The position numbers and the translations under genes are program-made. The notes below the pieces were generated by a model that was not told the origin of the DNA, ran no database searches, and saw only the letters and a program-made list of their open reading frames with translations. Shown here one piece after another: positions 44,905 to 56,353 of a DNA stretch of 64,000 bases (positions are counted from its first letter, which is position 1; each line of letters starts with the position of its first letter). This DNA comes from Bactrocera neohumeralis (taxonomy: Eukaryota; Arthropoda; Insecta; Diptera; Tephritidae): the NCBI RefSeq assembly GCF_024586455.1, contig NC_065920.1:11432144-11496143 (forward strand), in the 5' to 3' direction.

Positions 44905-45490
44905 CGTGACTTGCTAAGCCTTCCAACAGTTCTCCTATACCGAGTTGCTGACGAGTGCTCTCAGAGAGCGGGAGTGCAAGTCGAGTAGAAAATCGTTCGC
45001 CTGTCTGTTGTGATTGCAGCTTCTCGACGTCCTCTCTTGTGTTTGTTGACGTGCTGTTTTTTCTGCACCGAGGCGGCTGCTTATCTTGACTGTAACAAGA
45101 TAGTTGTCTGAGACAATGTTAGGACCTCAGAGTATGTATATGCACGTCTAAAACACTAGAAACGTGTCTTTCGTCTATGACAACAAGATCTTAACATCAT
45201 GGCGGGAGCAACTCTCATAGGTGTGCTCTAAGCGCTCTTAGAAGTCATTTTTGGTCACTTCGTCCATTTTTCCTTCGGGGCGTGGGCGCAAATTAGCGAT
45301 ATGTTGAAGAACTTCGCTTTGATGAGCATTGTGACTAGACGTACATCCACCGGGATGAATACCAGTACTCGGCGAGGAAATCTCTCCCGAATTTGCGCTC
45401 CTTTATATGGCCACTGTAAGAAATGCCATAAGGACCTATTGATCTTAGTTCTTGTCCCGACTTTCGCACTTTTTGACGGCAGTGATATCC
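44905..45490 (-). pseudogene. Non-LTR retrotransposon endonuclease fragment plus linker
   Basis: Minus-strand reading in shifting frames gives RVLVFIPVDVRLVTMLIKAK, then FFNISLICAHAPKE. That is the middle of an APE-type endonuclease domain (usual RxKxxNISLIxAHAPTE). CPRHDVKIL follows, just before the catalytic GDFNA motif. There the sequence jumps to DVEKLQSQQTGERFSTRLAL, then LSESTRQQLGIGELLEGLAS, the linker between endonuclease and RT. The GDFNAKVG and downstream SDH catalytic motifs are deleted. It is consistent with the same LINE family as 2086-2440, 17520-18060 and 25936-26110, although those pieces do not overlap this one. Inactive. Confidence 0.75.
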
Positions 45491-45654
45491 GCCTTTACTT
45501 TTTCGAGGATATATAATATATGTATCCTCATCCGATTCGAGAGAAATCCATCTTTGTATGTATTTCTACAGAAAATGCTAAGGAACCTATTGGTTGTGAA
45601 CTCCGATGAGGCATACTATATGCGTGGTCGAAATATTTCTACAGTCGTCAAAAT

Positions 45655-46345
45655 AAAGTAGTAATTTATTTTAGTAAGAAGTGGCTTTGAAACTAAGTAG
45701 AACTTTAGTGAAAGCTAAAATACCGTGAAAGCGCAAATGTAGTGAAAGCACAGTTCTATTGGAAGCTTAACTGCATAGAAGATTCAAATGTCGTGTAACC
45801 TCAATTATTTAGTGATTTGGAAGTTGCACCGAAAGTTCAATTTACTATAAAAGCTCTACTGTTTAGAAATCTGAAGTTTGTAAAGCTCAATTAGCGTTAA
45901 ATATCAAATGGAGTGAAAGTTTAGTGGCAGTGAAAGCTCAAGGGCGTAAGAGACTGCAATGTGGTGAGAATGATGTAGTAATATGGAAGTTCAAGTGTAG
46001 TGAAAGCTAAATTACCATGAAAGCTCGATTAATTGGAAATGTTGTTGAAAGTGTTCAAGCTCGAAAGATCCGAAGGTGCAATTACCGTATAACAGTACCG
46101 TTTAGAAATGTGAATTTTGTGCAGTTCAATTACAGTGAAATTTCAAATGCAGTGAAAGCTTAGTTGCTGTGAAAGCTCAATTATGTAGTAATGTAGAAGC
46201 TCAAGTGTAGTGAAGCCTCAATTACCATGAAAGCTCGACTGTTTAGTACTTCACTAAAATCGAGCTCGAATACTCTAATGCAGTGAAAGCTCAATTAGGC
46301 AGAATTTTGAAAGCTAGATTGCAGTGCAATCTCAGTTGTAATGAA
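45655..46345 (+). repeat. Minisatellite of ~20-bp GTGAAAGCTCAATTA units with a ~210-240-bp higher-order period
   Basis: The words GTGAAAGCTCAATTACC, AGTGTAGTGAAAGCT and ACCATGAAAGCTCGA recur every ~20 bases across about 690 bases. Longer blocks repeat too. TGTTTAGAAATCTGAAGTTT at about 45858 matches CGTTTAGAAATGTGAATTTT near 46098. GTAGTAATATGGAAGTTCAA near 45977 matches GTAGTAATGTAGAAGCTCAA near 46186. It is non-coding; overlapping frames are frequently stopped. Confidence 0.8.
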
Positions 46346-47438
46346 AACAGAAATATATGGAACAGAAACAGTTTTTTTTAAGCTTTCTTTATTTTTTCCG
46401 AGTTGTTCACACAAAGTTGTCATTTTTCCACGTATCCCAAAAAGTCGCTAACGATTGCAGTGACTTTTTATCGCACAAATCCCGTTATCTTAACAAAATC
46501 CTAATCCACTTCAGCTTTTCTTTAATCGCCTGCAATTGCCCAGAAGCAAATAAACGCTATTAAATTCGCTCATTTGAATGACTCGCAGCTACAAGTTGAT
46601 GTTCATCCGCCTTAGTGCATTCATACAATCAGCAGTTGCGTGCAACGATATTCCCCTCCCCCCGCTCGAAGCGCTTAGCATTTTGACCAAACAAACGGGT
46701 TTCCGTCCAATCAGCCACAGAATCACTTAAGGGATTGCATATCGGCAGCCAAGTTAACACTGTTAGTTTTCATATTAAGAAATTCATTCGCAATTTATCG
46801 CATGCAGCTTAACAACAATTACAACAACAGCAAAGAGGGTGCTAAGTGTAAAGTGCCTGCTGACATTGTGAGATGCAAAAAAAAATATTTGCTTAGTTAC
46901 TAAGTTACCATTATGGAGCAGAGAGCGCATGCTAGTGAGTTAGCTAGTTGACCAGCAACAACAGCAATACCAGCAACAATGATAGCGAAAACAACAATAG
47001 CACCCGACCGACTACTCGAAAAACCATTGCTAATAGGATTTTGAAAATGGAATTTCACAAACAGTTATATAGCAACAGCAAAAACAACAACAACTGCTGC
47101 AGCAGCAGCCAGCCAGCCAGATAGTGAGTAAAAATAACAAAAATCAGTGTATCAGCATGGCAGTATCACCACAAGCATTAGCCGGCCAACGGAAACTTTG
47201 GTTGTTACAGCAACTTCCAGCGGCAAATCGCATTGATTTGAATTCTGAACTTTTGCAATGTCAATAAAAAACCAAATGGCAGAAAAAAATTGTCACTGCA
47301 GTTAAACTTTTGAAATCTGACACTTGCAGCGGATAGTTAGTGGTGGTGGTGGTGATGCTCACATACACCGCACACAGAGCGCTCGCAGTCATAAATGCAT
47401 TGAATGGTGCTTGCGCTCGAAGGCGTTCGGTTTCCTCT

Positions 47439-47440
<2 letters not shown>
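46346..47440. other. No gene recognised; CAA/CAG repeats
   Basis: Contains ACAACAATTACAACAACAGC near 46810 and AACAACAACAACTGCTGCAG near 47084. No domain-bearing frame. Confidence 0.45.

Positions 47441-47469
<29 letters not shown>
47441..47469. repeat. (GT)n microsatellite
   Basis: About fourteen uninterrupted GT dinucleotides. The His-Thr-rich frame on the minus strand here is a shadow of it. Confidence 0.95.
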
Positions 47470-47769
47470 GTGTTGTAGAATTGCTGAGGATCAAGGATAA
47501 AAGTTGCTAATACTTAAGTGCTTTATTGCCATATAAAATCCTTTAAAGTCGTTAAAACGTTTCGAAAGACACTCAAAGAAAGTCACATAAATGGAAGTTG
47601 CAACAAAAACACACTCATAAGTACCAACAACATAAGGCGGATTTTGAACTTTCAGAAGTTGTTTAATTTGAAGCAAGTGAAGTGATTAGATTTCGGCAGA
47701 ACTGACCAATTGGTGCAATCGTAAAATTCGACAAAATATGGAGATTGATTAAAATTTTGTTCGTGTGGT

Positions 47770-48660
47770 ACGCTATGTTTGAGTATGCTGCGTTATGTTG
47801 GGCTATGCTATGTTATGTTATGCTATGTTATGTTAACATGTTAACTCATGTTGTGCTATGTTATTTAGTGTCACGCTATATTAAGTTCTGTCATTCTATG
47901 TTATGTGATGCCATGCTATGTCAACTTCTATCATTCTATGTTATGTGATGACATGCTATGTTAAGTTATATCATTCCATGTTGCGTTATGTTGGGTTAGG
48001 CTATGTTATGTTTTGCTAAGCTATGGTCTTTTATAGCATTCTATGTTTTGTTATGCCATGCTTTGTTATGATACAGTATTTTATATTATGTATTGCCATG
48101 CTATGGTTTGTTATAGCATTCTATGTTTTGTTATGCCAAGTTATATCATTCTATTTTATATTCTGCTATGCTATGCTTTATTTGGGTATGCTGTGCTATG
48201 TTGTGCTATGCTGTGTTATAGCATTTTACGTTACGTTATGCCATGTTATGCTGAGTTATATCATTGTATGTTTTATTCTGCTGTAATATACTATGTTATA
48301 GCATTCTATGTTTTGCTGTGCCTTGCTAAGTTAAGTTATATCGTTCCATGTTATGTTCTGCTAAACTATATTTTTTATGTTGTACTATGTTATTCTATGC
48401 TATTTTTTTAATATTCCATGTTATATCACACTTTGTTATGTTGTATCATTCTATGTTATGTATCACTATGCTATGCTATGTTTTGGCATCCTATGTTATG
48501 TTATGTCATACTACGTTAAGTTGCAGCATTCTATGTTCTATTTTGTGCTATGCTATGTTGTTATTTTATGCTATGTTATGTTATACCATTCTAAGTTGTG
48601 TTATACTGTGCTATGTTATATTTTTATAAGTTATGTAGTGCTATGCTATGATGAGCTAGG
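47770..48660 (+). repeat. Satellite of 5- and 10-bp TATGTTATGC words
   Basis: Nearly 900 bases consist of CTATG/TTATG pentamers combined into CTATGTTATG decamers. A longer phrase, TTATAGCATTCTATGTTTTG followed by TTATGCCA, recurs in varied form near 48030, 48110 and 48300. The pentamer phase keeps several frames open, giving artificial MLCYVMLCYV proteins. It is a simple satellite with secondary higher-order structure. Confidence 0.9.
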
Positions 48661-50179
48661 CTAAGTCATTAATAGTTTTATGCTCAAATTACAAAACAAC
48701 CATCGTCTTATTACATTTAAAGTATCGGAAATTTCGACAAAAGGCACCACACTCATCTTTGGAACGATGTATACCAGGAAACAAGCCACATATTTCTTAA
48801 AATACTTAATAAAATATGTTGATCTGCGAGCTAGTTCTAATTGCAACTTCTGTCGAGAACTAATTTATACATATATCCCCATTTTAGTCCAAAGAAAATA
48901 TCGCGGAATTGCGACTTCAGCACATAAAAGTTCAAAGGTTACCAGATTTCATAGAATTATTCATTTTATCTAGCTGTCAATTTAGATAACAATTTGAACC
49001 ATCTTTCCCTTAAACAACACGCTCCCTTCCGCGCTTAAACTTGTCCAAGAGCTAGCTGCGTGGTCTTCAGGTCATGAGTGGCCTTATGCCTACACACTCA
49101 GCTGCTTCATAACGGTTTTTATCTATTTATGCACTCTTCTGCTCGTTTAAATTCCGATTTGAGATTCAATGAACTGCTTTGGCATCTCGAGTTCACTCGA
49201 CTGTTTTCAATGGTCGTTTTCATCCTCCAAAGCAAATAAACAGACGCGTAGCCATATGCCTCGAACGCTCTGCAGTCCGCAATCGTTTTATCACTCAATT
49301 TCAACGAAACACAAAATTATACTTCCACACATACATACATACATATATACATACCCATACAGATAAGTACGAAACTCACGCTTAAATGACCCATCCACCT
49401 ACTAACAAGTAGTTTCAGCAAAATTTTACATTTACTACAGAAATCAATGCCAAATCCTTGCCGGCACTTAAAGCAATGCATTTGATGGCGTTTCCTTGGT
49501 AGTTAAGCTTAAAGCTCTGAAGCAGCAGCTTTGCAGCCTGTCTGAGTGTGCCTTTATCGCTTGTGCTGCGCACTGTTAGCTTATCTCTTTTTGGGTAGCT
49601 ATTTTTATGTATTATTTTTTATTTAATTTTTTTTAAGGACTTTTGTGCATTACTGCGTTACCTCCTTTGCGATTTTCTTCTCGGAAATATGTTCGCTTCA
49701 CTCAAGTGTCTGAAAATTGCCTTCGCCTGCTTTCGCCGTATTAATGTTCAATTTTTGGCTTTTGCTTTAATATTTGCTTTTAATATAGTTTGGTTGTTTT
49801 TTCTCCGAATTTTATTCTCCTGCAAATATATTGCATTTTTTTGCAATTATTGTTGGAATTACAATGTCATGTTGTTCTTTTTTCCGAAAGTGGCGAGAAT
49901 AGCGCTGAGCATCGTCTTTAGAAAGGTTTGTGGTAGTTGGCTTCAATTGTTAGAGACAGAATTACTGGAAAGTGTATTTAGTATAATGGACCAAGGTCTC
50001 TACGTTGTTTTCAAAAGAGATTGTGGCTTAACCCGTTACTACTATATGTCTTCTGAATTAAGACAACTATAGCTCCGTTTCTTTCAAAGGAAACAAGAAA
50101 TTGGCGGAGGCCGTCCTTTGATGATGGCGAATTATTCAAAGGACCTTCATCAATCAGAGTCTTCTTCAGAAGTTCGGAG
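48661..50179. other. No gene recognised
   Basis: Contains CACACATACATACATACATA near 49325. A 127-codon ATG frame at 49689-50072 is hydrophobic and T-rich with no recognised domain; see rejected items. Confidence 0.45.
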
Positions 50180-51320
50180 TTTTGCAGTACCGTCAGTGGT
50201 CCCGACTAAAGACAGATCCGTCTGTCGACGATACACTTTCAGCACTCACCACGTCCAAGACGTGGTCGATTTCCAAGTCTCTTTGGACATCGACTTTCCT
50301 TTCTACCGTCACTCTTGTAGTCTGTGGTTCATCGTCTGTTGGAACGATTCGTAGTACCACATTCTCGAAGCCATCGCTTATGGGCCCCCTTGGTGTCGCT
50401 AAAAGAACTGAGGGGCTCCTCATTTGGTAGTGTGAGCGCTTGCTATGGTTTCTCAGCCCACTCTAATCTGATCACTATCCTGTCATTAGGGCGGTAGGGA
50501 TTCGATGGTTTGGCTGGGAGCCAGAGGTCAGCTCTAGGCCGTAGTGATAGATCCGCTTTAGCCGCCGCCTGTTTAGTTCCCTTCCAAACTTCACCCACCT
50601 TGCTGATAGCATCTTCGCAAGGGGTTGTCGGCCGTTCAACGGCAAACATTATCAGCTTATGCAGGCCGTCAGTCGAAAAGTGGTCCGTGAATTTTTCTGA
50701 ACATTTTAATGCAAACTGCAGACATAGCCACCGCTAACCGCTTCCAGTCATGACGTAAGATGGCTCTGTCTTCGTTAGCACGATTTGACATCCAAAGTTC
50801 AATGGAGCCTGCAAGCTTGTCAATGTTGCTAAACGTTGGTGTCGCACCTGTTCGTGGCCGTTTGTCAAGGGAGGCTTACCCTCTTGCGATCTCGGTTGCT
50901 TCAAAGCAGAATGGACATGGTTCAATCCTGCTCTGTTTTCGTCCGCTGCTCAGTACTCTCTTGGCTTACTTAAGACAGCATTCCGATTCCTGTCCAGCTA
51001 TTTGGCAACCGTAACGCTCCAAGATTTCCGTTGCTAAGCGACGATCCGATTTCAGTTTTTTTGCTGTCGTCACAAGTTTTCTTTTACTGATACCCTTAGC
51101 ACTCATCAGAACCCTACATGATCTTAGCAAAGGTTTCTGTACTGCTGCTGGCGATTCCTTCTGGCACTAAATACGTCGTCCTAAGCATATTTCTTTTCGG
51201 TGAATGGTCCGTAGGAGTTCTAAAAGGCTGTGAAAGCCGCAGGTCATTTGATGTTACCCAGAATGCATCACGCGGTGGCGAATCTGCCTTACATTCGAAG
51301 GCTGCCACACAAACTGATTG
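50180..51320 (-). pseudogene. Decayed DUF4780-like (gag/ORF1-type) transposon protein
   Basis: Minus-strand reading in one main frame with several stops gives MAAFECKADSPPRDAFWVTS at 51114-51308. Further on come a Lys/Arg-rich and Gly/Ser segment, KRPRTGATPTFSNIDKLAGS, and NRANEDRAILRHDWKRLAVA. Then HKLIMFAVERPTTPCEDAIS continues into KVGEVWKGTKQAAAKADLSL and RPRADLWLPAKPS (50443-50649). The block ...A-SKVGEVW-G-K......RPRADLWLP matches the DUF4780 family. Those gag-like proteins lie upstream of RT in some insect retroelements, or stand alone. A 230-base frame at 50193-50423 (RGPISDGFENVVLRI) may be the C-terminal part. G+C is higher than in flanking DNA. In-frame stops show it is dead. Assignment rests on one conserved block. 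Confidence 0.5.
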
Positions 51321-51520
51321 ATAAAATTCTTGTGTTTGTGTGAAAATTTGGTATTGGCTATTCCCTAAGGAAACGCCACAATCTCAATATATTTTTTTTC
51401 AAATCGAATCACTATAGAATATACATAGCTACCATACAATCTTTTTACACACTTTTGTGCTTTAAGAAATAAATGCTCGTGTAAAGTGCTTCGGTGCAGC
51501 CGAAGTTAACTGTTGTTTTC
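51321..51520 (+). repeat. Dispersed dipteran repeat, 3' end with CTTCGGTGCAGCCGAAG palindrome
   Basis: Contains ATCGAATCACTATAGAATAT followed by ACATAGCTACCATACA, which matches the ~157-bp unit at 30.9-31.5 kb. It ends with GTGCTTCGGTGCAGCCGAAG followed by TTAAC. The CTTCGG-TGCAG-CCGAAG hairpin commonly ends this repeat family in flies. Confidence 0.65.
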
Positions 51521-51828
51521 TGTTTTTGTAATGTTGGTTTCTACCCACAAAGGAAGCCATAAAAAAAAAATGTATAACTACTGCTTGTTTTCGCCAGTTT
51601 TCGTAGTATTCTTCACGTCTTCTTTGAGCTTATAATAATACAGCTAAAGTGCGATTGGTCATTTCTCTCAAAACGCTGCGAGCATTCGAGCAAACCAACT
51701 AGAGCACAGCATAACAAAGAATTTTCTTTTTCAATTAAACTAGTCAAGCGAAATTTTCCGCTAAAGTGCATAGAGACAACTTGAAAACAATAGCAATGGC
51801 GGAAGTTTAAATCAACTTAAGAACTTAC
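51521..51828. other. Possible intron sequence downstream of a candidate minus-strand exon
   Basis: No repeat or ORF is recognised. If the exon at 51829-51904 is real, this is the start of its intron. Confidence 0.3.
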
Positions 51829-51904
51829 CTGCTAAGTTAAGTTGACTGCCGTAGCGAAGTGGCAGCTGTGTTGATTTTTCTCGAGCAGATTTAGCTGTAC
51901 ACAT
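51829..51904 (-). other. Candidate first coding exon (25 codons) ending in a consensus donor
   Basis: On the minus strand an ATG (51904-51902, with A at -3: CCATTATG) opens a frame of 25 codons. It starts MCTAKSAREKSTQLPL and ends QLNLA plus one base. It stops exactly at CAG/GTAAGTTC, a near-perfect fly 5' splice site (donor bases 51828-51821). The exon contains no stop and its composition is less AT-rich than its flanks. Upstream there is TATATAAG-like sequence within a TA/CA-rich stretch, which is weak promoter evidence because the tract is microsatellite-like. The peptide is not recognised and no second exon was found. Among the exon candidates here it has the best combination of start, frame and donor. 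Confidence 0.38.
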
Positions 51905-53869
51905 AATGGTTTATATGCACATAGATACACATATACATATACTTATATATATTTGTGTAGATATATTGTATGTGTTTAACTGTGTGTCATAAACAGTTAA
52001 ATTCCAAGAAAATTTAATTTTCCATCTTTGCATGAGTTTATTAATATTCTAGTTTGCTATATGCAAACAGTTAAATATGTTTTCGGACAGTAGCGGCAAA
52101 TGTCCTCTCGCCTGAGCAGGCTTAACAGTCAACGCTAACGGTAAACAGCCGGCAGCGCAGAGATAAGCGGCAAGCTGTGGCTGACAATTTGCTGAAATGA
52201 GCTGGACACGCTCATCCACTTCATTACCGGCTACAAGAAGTTAGTGGAAACTTTTGCTTTGCTACTTTCCAACGAGTTGGCCGAACGCACACAGTTGCAC
52301 ACAGTGGAGTGTTAGTTTTCTGTTGCATACTTTTTGGCGTTGCAGCTAATGCCGGTCTGCTTCCAGCAAGTTGCATGCAGTGCGTTGCGCTTAGGTCAGA
52401 TTGCTTATGCCGGCACTGCTAGCATTTTGTTGTTGTTGTTGTTGTTGTTGTTGCTTTTAGTATTACCGCTGGCTATCTGAAAGCAGTTTAAAGGCACTCA
52501 GGTCGTTTGTAGAAATGCTTAAGCAAATGACTGCACGGCGCATTAAAGTGGCAAGTTTTGTTAGCGTTTAGTTTTTAATGTGTTTTTGACAGATAAAAAT
52601 TGGAAAAGTACAGTTGCAGCGTGCAAAAGTTGCGTATTTTGTTATTATGCCTTGCGCAGGCGGATACTGCGTTGATGTCTTCAGAACAGCTGTTTCAGTT
52701 TTGCAGTTATCCTTTCTTGTAGTTTTATTTTATGACATTTTAATGTTGCAGCAGTGTTCTGTTTGTGCCGATAAGTTTTATTTCAGAAAGTTTTTTGTTT
52801 AAAGAGGACTTTTTCTTATTGTTTTATTTTTATTTTTAAGTTTACATTTATTTTATTTTGTGTTATGTTATCTGTTATATATGTTTTTTTAATTCGTTTG
52901 ATGGTTTTTAATCTTTTCCTATCTTAGTGATCTTAAGAGTAGAATGGAAAATACTTCAATGACTGTGTCAGCCGATTTTTTCCTTTTATTCCAAGTGTTT
53001 TTTTATGTTATTTCTCTTTGCTGCCGTCCTCAAAAGATTCAATTCCAACCTTAAGAAAAATAATCCAAGTTAAACAAACTTCTTATTATCAACTTAAACC
53101 GATCATAAATCATTTTACTTTTCTCTTCTACTGTCATGGGATATTTTGATCTTTTGTATCACATTTTCACTCTACAAAAAAGATCTGCACGATTTTTTCA
53201 TTAAAACATTCTTTTCCAAGTTATACGCAGTTATTGTTTTGCGTCAAACGCTCAGAGCATTGTACAGTCCACCGTGTCGTATGAGCAACACAGAATGTAT
53301 GAAGCACTTGTTAGCAAAAGAAATCAGCTGGTGAAATAACAGAGCCCCTAATGTTCATATATCGCACACTAGCTACTAAACAGTCACATCCCAAAAATTT
53401 TCCTCGGAAGAGCTGATTTGAACTTCCTTCCAATGGAGTCTTTTTTAAGACTCCCAAGAGCTAGTTTTCTATATTTTCTATATCTCTTACGCATGCTTTA
53501 AGTATATCGGCTTTTATATTCTGATATTTGGCTACCCTAGTGCTGCAACCTGTCAACTCTCATCTTTATCGTGAAGTTTGTCTTTTTTGATGAAATATGT
53601 CATACCCAGAACATTTTGACATACGAACGCTATTTGTGTTGTTTACAGTAACTTAAAATATTCAAATATTAATTTTGGATAAAATCGAAAAATGAAATTA
53701 AATCCCGAACATTTCGCGCTATTAATTTTTGTAACTTTTCACGTGCATTAACACTGCAGTAATGCATCGATGAACATAATTAAATTTTTAGCGAATAAGC
53801 TTTGTCAAAGACCAATGTTTACGGTGATAAAATCAAGGTCATAGTTGTTTTCAGGACGAATTTCGATTA
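51905..53869. other. No gene recognised; (TTG)n at 52428-52454
   Basis: Contains a nine-unit TTG run at 52428-52454 and ATACACATATACATATACTT near 51925. T-rich frames downstream are not supported by any motif. Confidence 0.5.
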
Positions 53870-54045
53870 AACTAAGTGGGGAACGTTTTTCGGCACCTGA
53901 AAAGACGGTTGATGGTGTCAGAATGCCTTTTTTGGAGGTAACTCAATCAGAGTTGCAAAAATGCTTCTACAATTGGTTCTAACGTATCCAGAAGTGTATG
54001 AATATTTCGAAAATCAAGACACGATTTTTCATAGCTTATATTTCT
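53870..54045 (+). pseudogene. Possible mariner transposase C-terminal scrap
   Basis: The plus strand encodes VTQSELQKCFYNWF, then a stop, then RIQKCMN. This is similar in pattern to the xxELQKCFxxWxxRxQKCI segment near the end of mariner transposases. Only ~25 residues support this and no terminal repeat was seen, so the call is tentative. Confidence 0.35.
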
Positions 54046-54839
54046 GATGATTCAAAATTGAGAGAGGGAAATGTGTATTAAAATACTAAATATTAGCCTG
54101 TTCAATATCACGAGATAAATTGATGCCCGACGCTTTATCATAATTTAAGATATTCTCGATGGTTTTATATGTTAAATTTAAGCGTACGCTCCGAGGTTTT
54201 AGCATTGACACGGACCATTATCTTATAGCAGTCAAGATACGCACCCGCTTCTGTGCAACTTCGTTGTAAGAGTTCCTCTTATAGGTAAATAAAGAAATGT
54301 TAGTAGCCTTCATATTTAATTTTCATATTGTTGTTGAAAGTGACTCTGTGGCACGGTTGATTTTTGCCACCTAGTTTGTCTAAGGATGAAATATTTTATG
54401 ACCTGACAGGCGCTTAAAGATTGTAACTGTCAGATAATAGTTAGAGTAACCTTTTATATGGAAGAATATAGATGTGCGATTTAAGTGTTAAACACGATCA
54501 TTATCATCGTTTCCTTGTCTAACCTAATTTGAACTATATTTAAAATTTCGATAGAAGATTTTAAAACTTTTTCATGAATGGTTTTGTATAAGGTAGAGAT
54601 GGAAGTATTGCATCGTTGTGGTATGTTCCCGGCTGAGAGAGCAGCCGATAAGTAGATGTAGGCCAGTAGATCGGCCACTGTTAAAAAGGCCAATGTCAAT
54701 TCATGCGCTTATTATCGATTATTTTTAATATTTCGATTTAGTTATCTGTGGACTTCGAATTAATTGGTTATCTTCGTCAGCAGAGAACACATTTTGAGCT
54801 TCGATATACTGTCTACTCGAATCATGAGCAGTGAGGCGG
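54046..54839. other. No gene recognised
   Basis: A minus-strand frame at 54481-54699 (AFLTVADLLAYIYLSAALSA) lacks an ATG start and is not recognised. Nothing else is supportable. Confidence 0.4.
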
Positions 54840-55165
54840 CTTTTCTAGAGTTCGGTTACCTCAGATTAAGTTAGGCTTATCACCTGATAGATCTTAAAAC
54901 GGATCTCACTTGCACATCGATCCATTGTGGTACCAAGAACTCCTATAAAATGTATCATAAAGGTTCTCCTTAATCGACAAAGCGCTTTGAGCTGATCTCA
55001 AATTTGCCAATGTAAGATTTGGTTGCGTCCTCCGATTCACCGAATATATGACTGCCGAGTTGTTTCAACCTCTATCTTGCATAGAGAAGAAAGTGCCTGG
55101 TTATTTCCACCTTTCCTATGGTGAGTTAATACAGCTAAGTATAACGTTTTCACGGGTCTATAATC
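54840..55165 (-). repeat. Non-LTR retrotransposon 3' region, second copy of the 34.7-kb repeat
   Basis: The phrase CGACAAAGCGCTTTGAGCTG matches CGATAAAGCGCTTTGTGAGT at 34846. Later blocks match in order: ATTCACCGAATATATGACTG against GTTCGCCGAAGATAAGACTG, and TGCCTGGTTATTTCCACCTT against TGACTGGATGTTTCCATCTC. It includes only the 3' part after the RNase H domain. It shows that the two loci belong to one dispersed family. Confidence 0.65.
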
Positions 55166-56353
55166 AGGCATTGACATGTGTAGTTCGCTAGAACTTATCA
55201 AACTGATGAAAACGAAGACTACACGTCTTCATATCACTATCCCTAAATGATTTGGCTGCATGGAAAGCAGTCCTTTTTACAGAAAATTACCAGTTGTTTG
55301 AAACTTTTGATTTAATTATAAAATTATTAAACTTGTTTTAATTTCTGTTAATATTTGTTTGGTGGTTACGGAGCTAAAATATGTAAGCTGTACATAATTG
55401 ATGGTCCACTGATCCTCCTTTGTTTCAAATAGACAACAGGGGACATTCCATATTACATATTACATTAGTATTTTGGAGAGATAAGCACTGAAACTAATGA
55501 TGATTTCTTAGATGGACAGGAGTTGACAGTATTTTTCTTAAAATTCCAAACAACATACCAATAACCTTATTGCCTGGGTGCCTAGTTACATTCAAAAGAT
55601 TTCCACATTACTGCTTTAGGCTTTAGATTAGGATATGGTGTAGTTTGGATTATTTTAAATCACCTCATACTCTAATATTTTTCAATAAAATGATAAAATA
55701 ATATAATAAAGTAGTTAATTTACGCTCTTGAAGAAATCTCAAGCCATAATCAGTTAGCCAACTGAGTGCTATAGTAAAAGCAGCTGCAATAACAATTATG
55801 AAATAAATATTTTGATATTTCCCTTACCTTATAATATCTTAAAAAAAAAAAAAAAAAACAATCCTTTAGTCCTTAGTACAAACTAAACTCAAATCTGCTT
55901 TAACGCCACAATTCTTTTATTTTGCATTTTCTTTTATACTATTTTGTTAGTGGTTTATCTTATACCACACCTGTTGTTGTCTGCAATTTCTTGCTGTAAA
56001 ACGATTTGAGCATTTAGAGAGCTTGCTGCAGCTAAGTCAACCATAAAGTAGTAAATATTTTCGACCAAAGTGCCTTTCAATATGAGAAAGCAAAATAATA
56101 ATACCAAGGCTAGTAAGGAAGAGCTATGTTCGGATGTAAACGAACATTTTATATTCATGCAGCTTGCAAGGATCAAAGCCAGGGATATACTTTAAAGAGT
56201 AAAATGTGAACTAGAGGATGGGAATTTAAGAATTTTTATTTATACATACACTCACACACTGACCGATATATTAGGTTTATTAGACAAATGAAAATCCTTA
56301 TAAGTAGTATATGGGAGTTGGGGTAATATCGACCTGAATTTATCTAGAAACTA
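55166..56353. other. No gene recognised
   Basis: AT-rich sequence with an 18-base A-run near 55841. No supportable ORF. Confidence 0.45.

Noticed and set aside
47745..48664. Long frames encoding Met-Leu-Cys-Tyr-rich proteins
   Set aside because: They follow from the CTATG/TTATG pentamer repeat, which avoids stops in phase. No codon-level signal is expected.
49689..50072. 127-codon ATG frame, among the longest in the window
   Set aside because: It is Phe/Ile/Leu-rich in T-rich DNA with no recognisable domain and no clear splice sites. Similar length is expected by chance in 64 kb.
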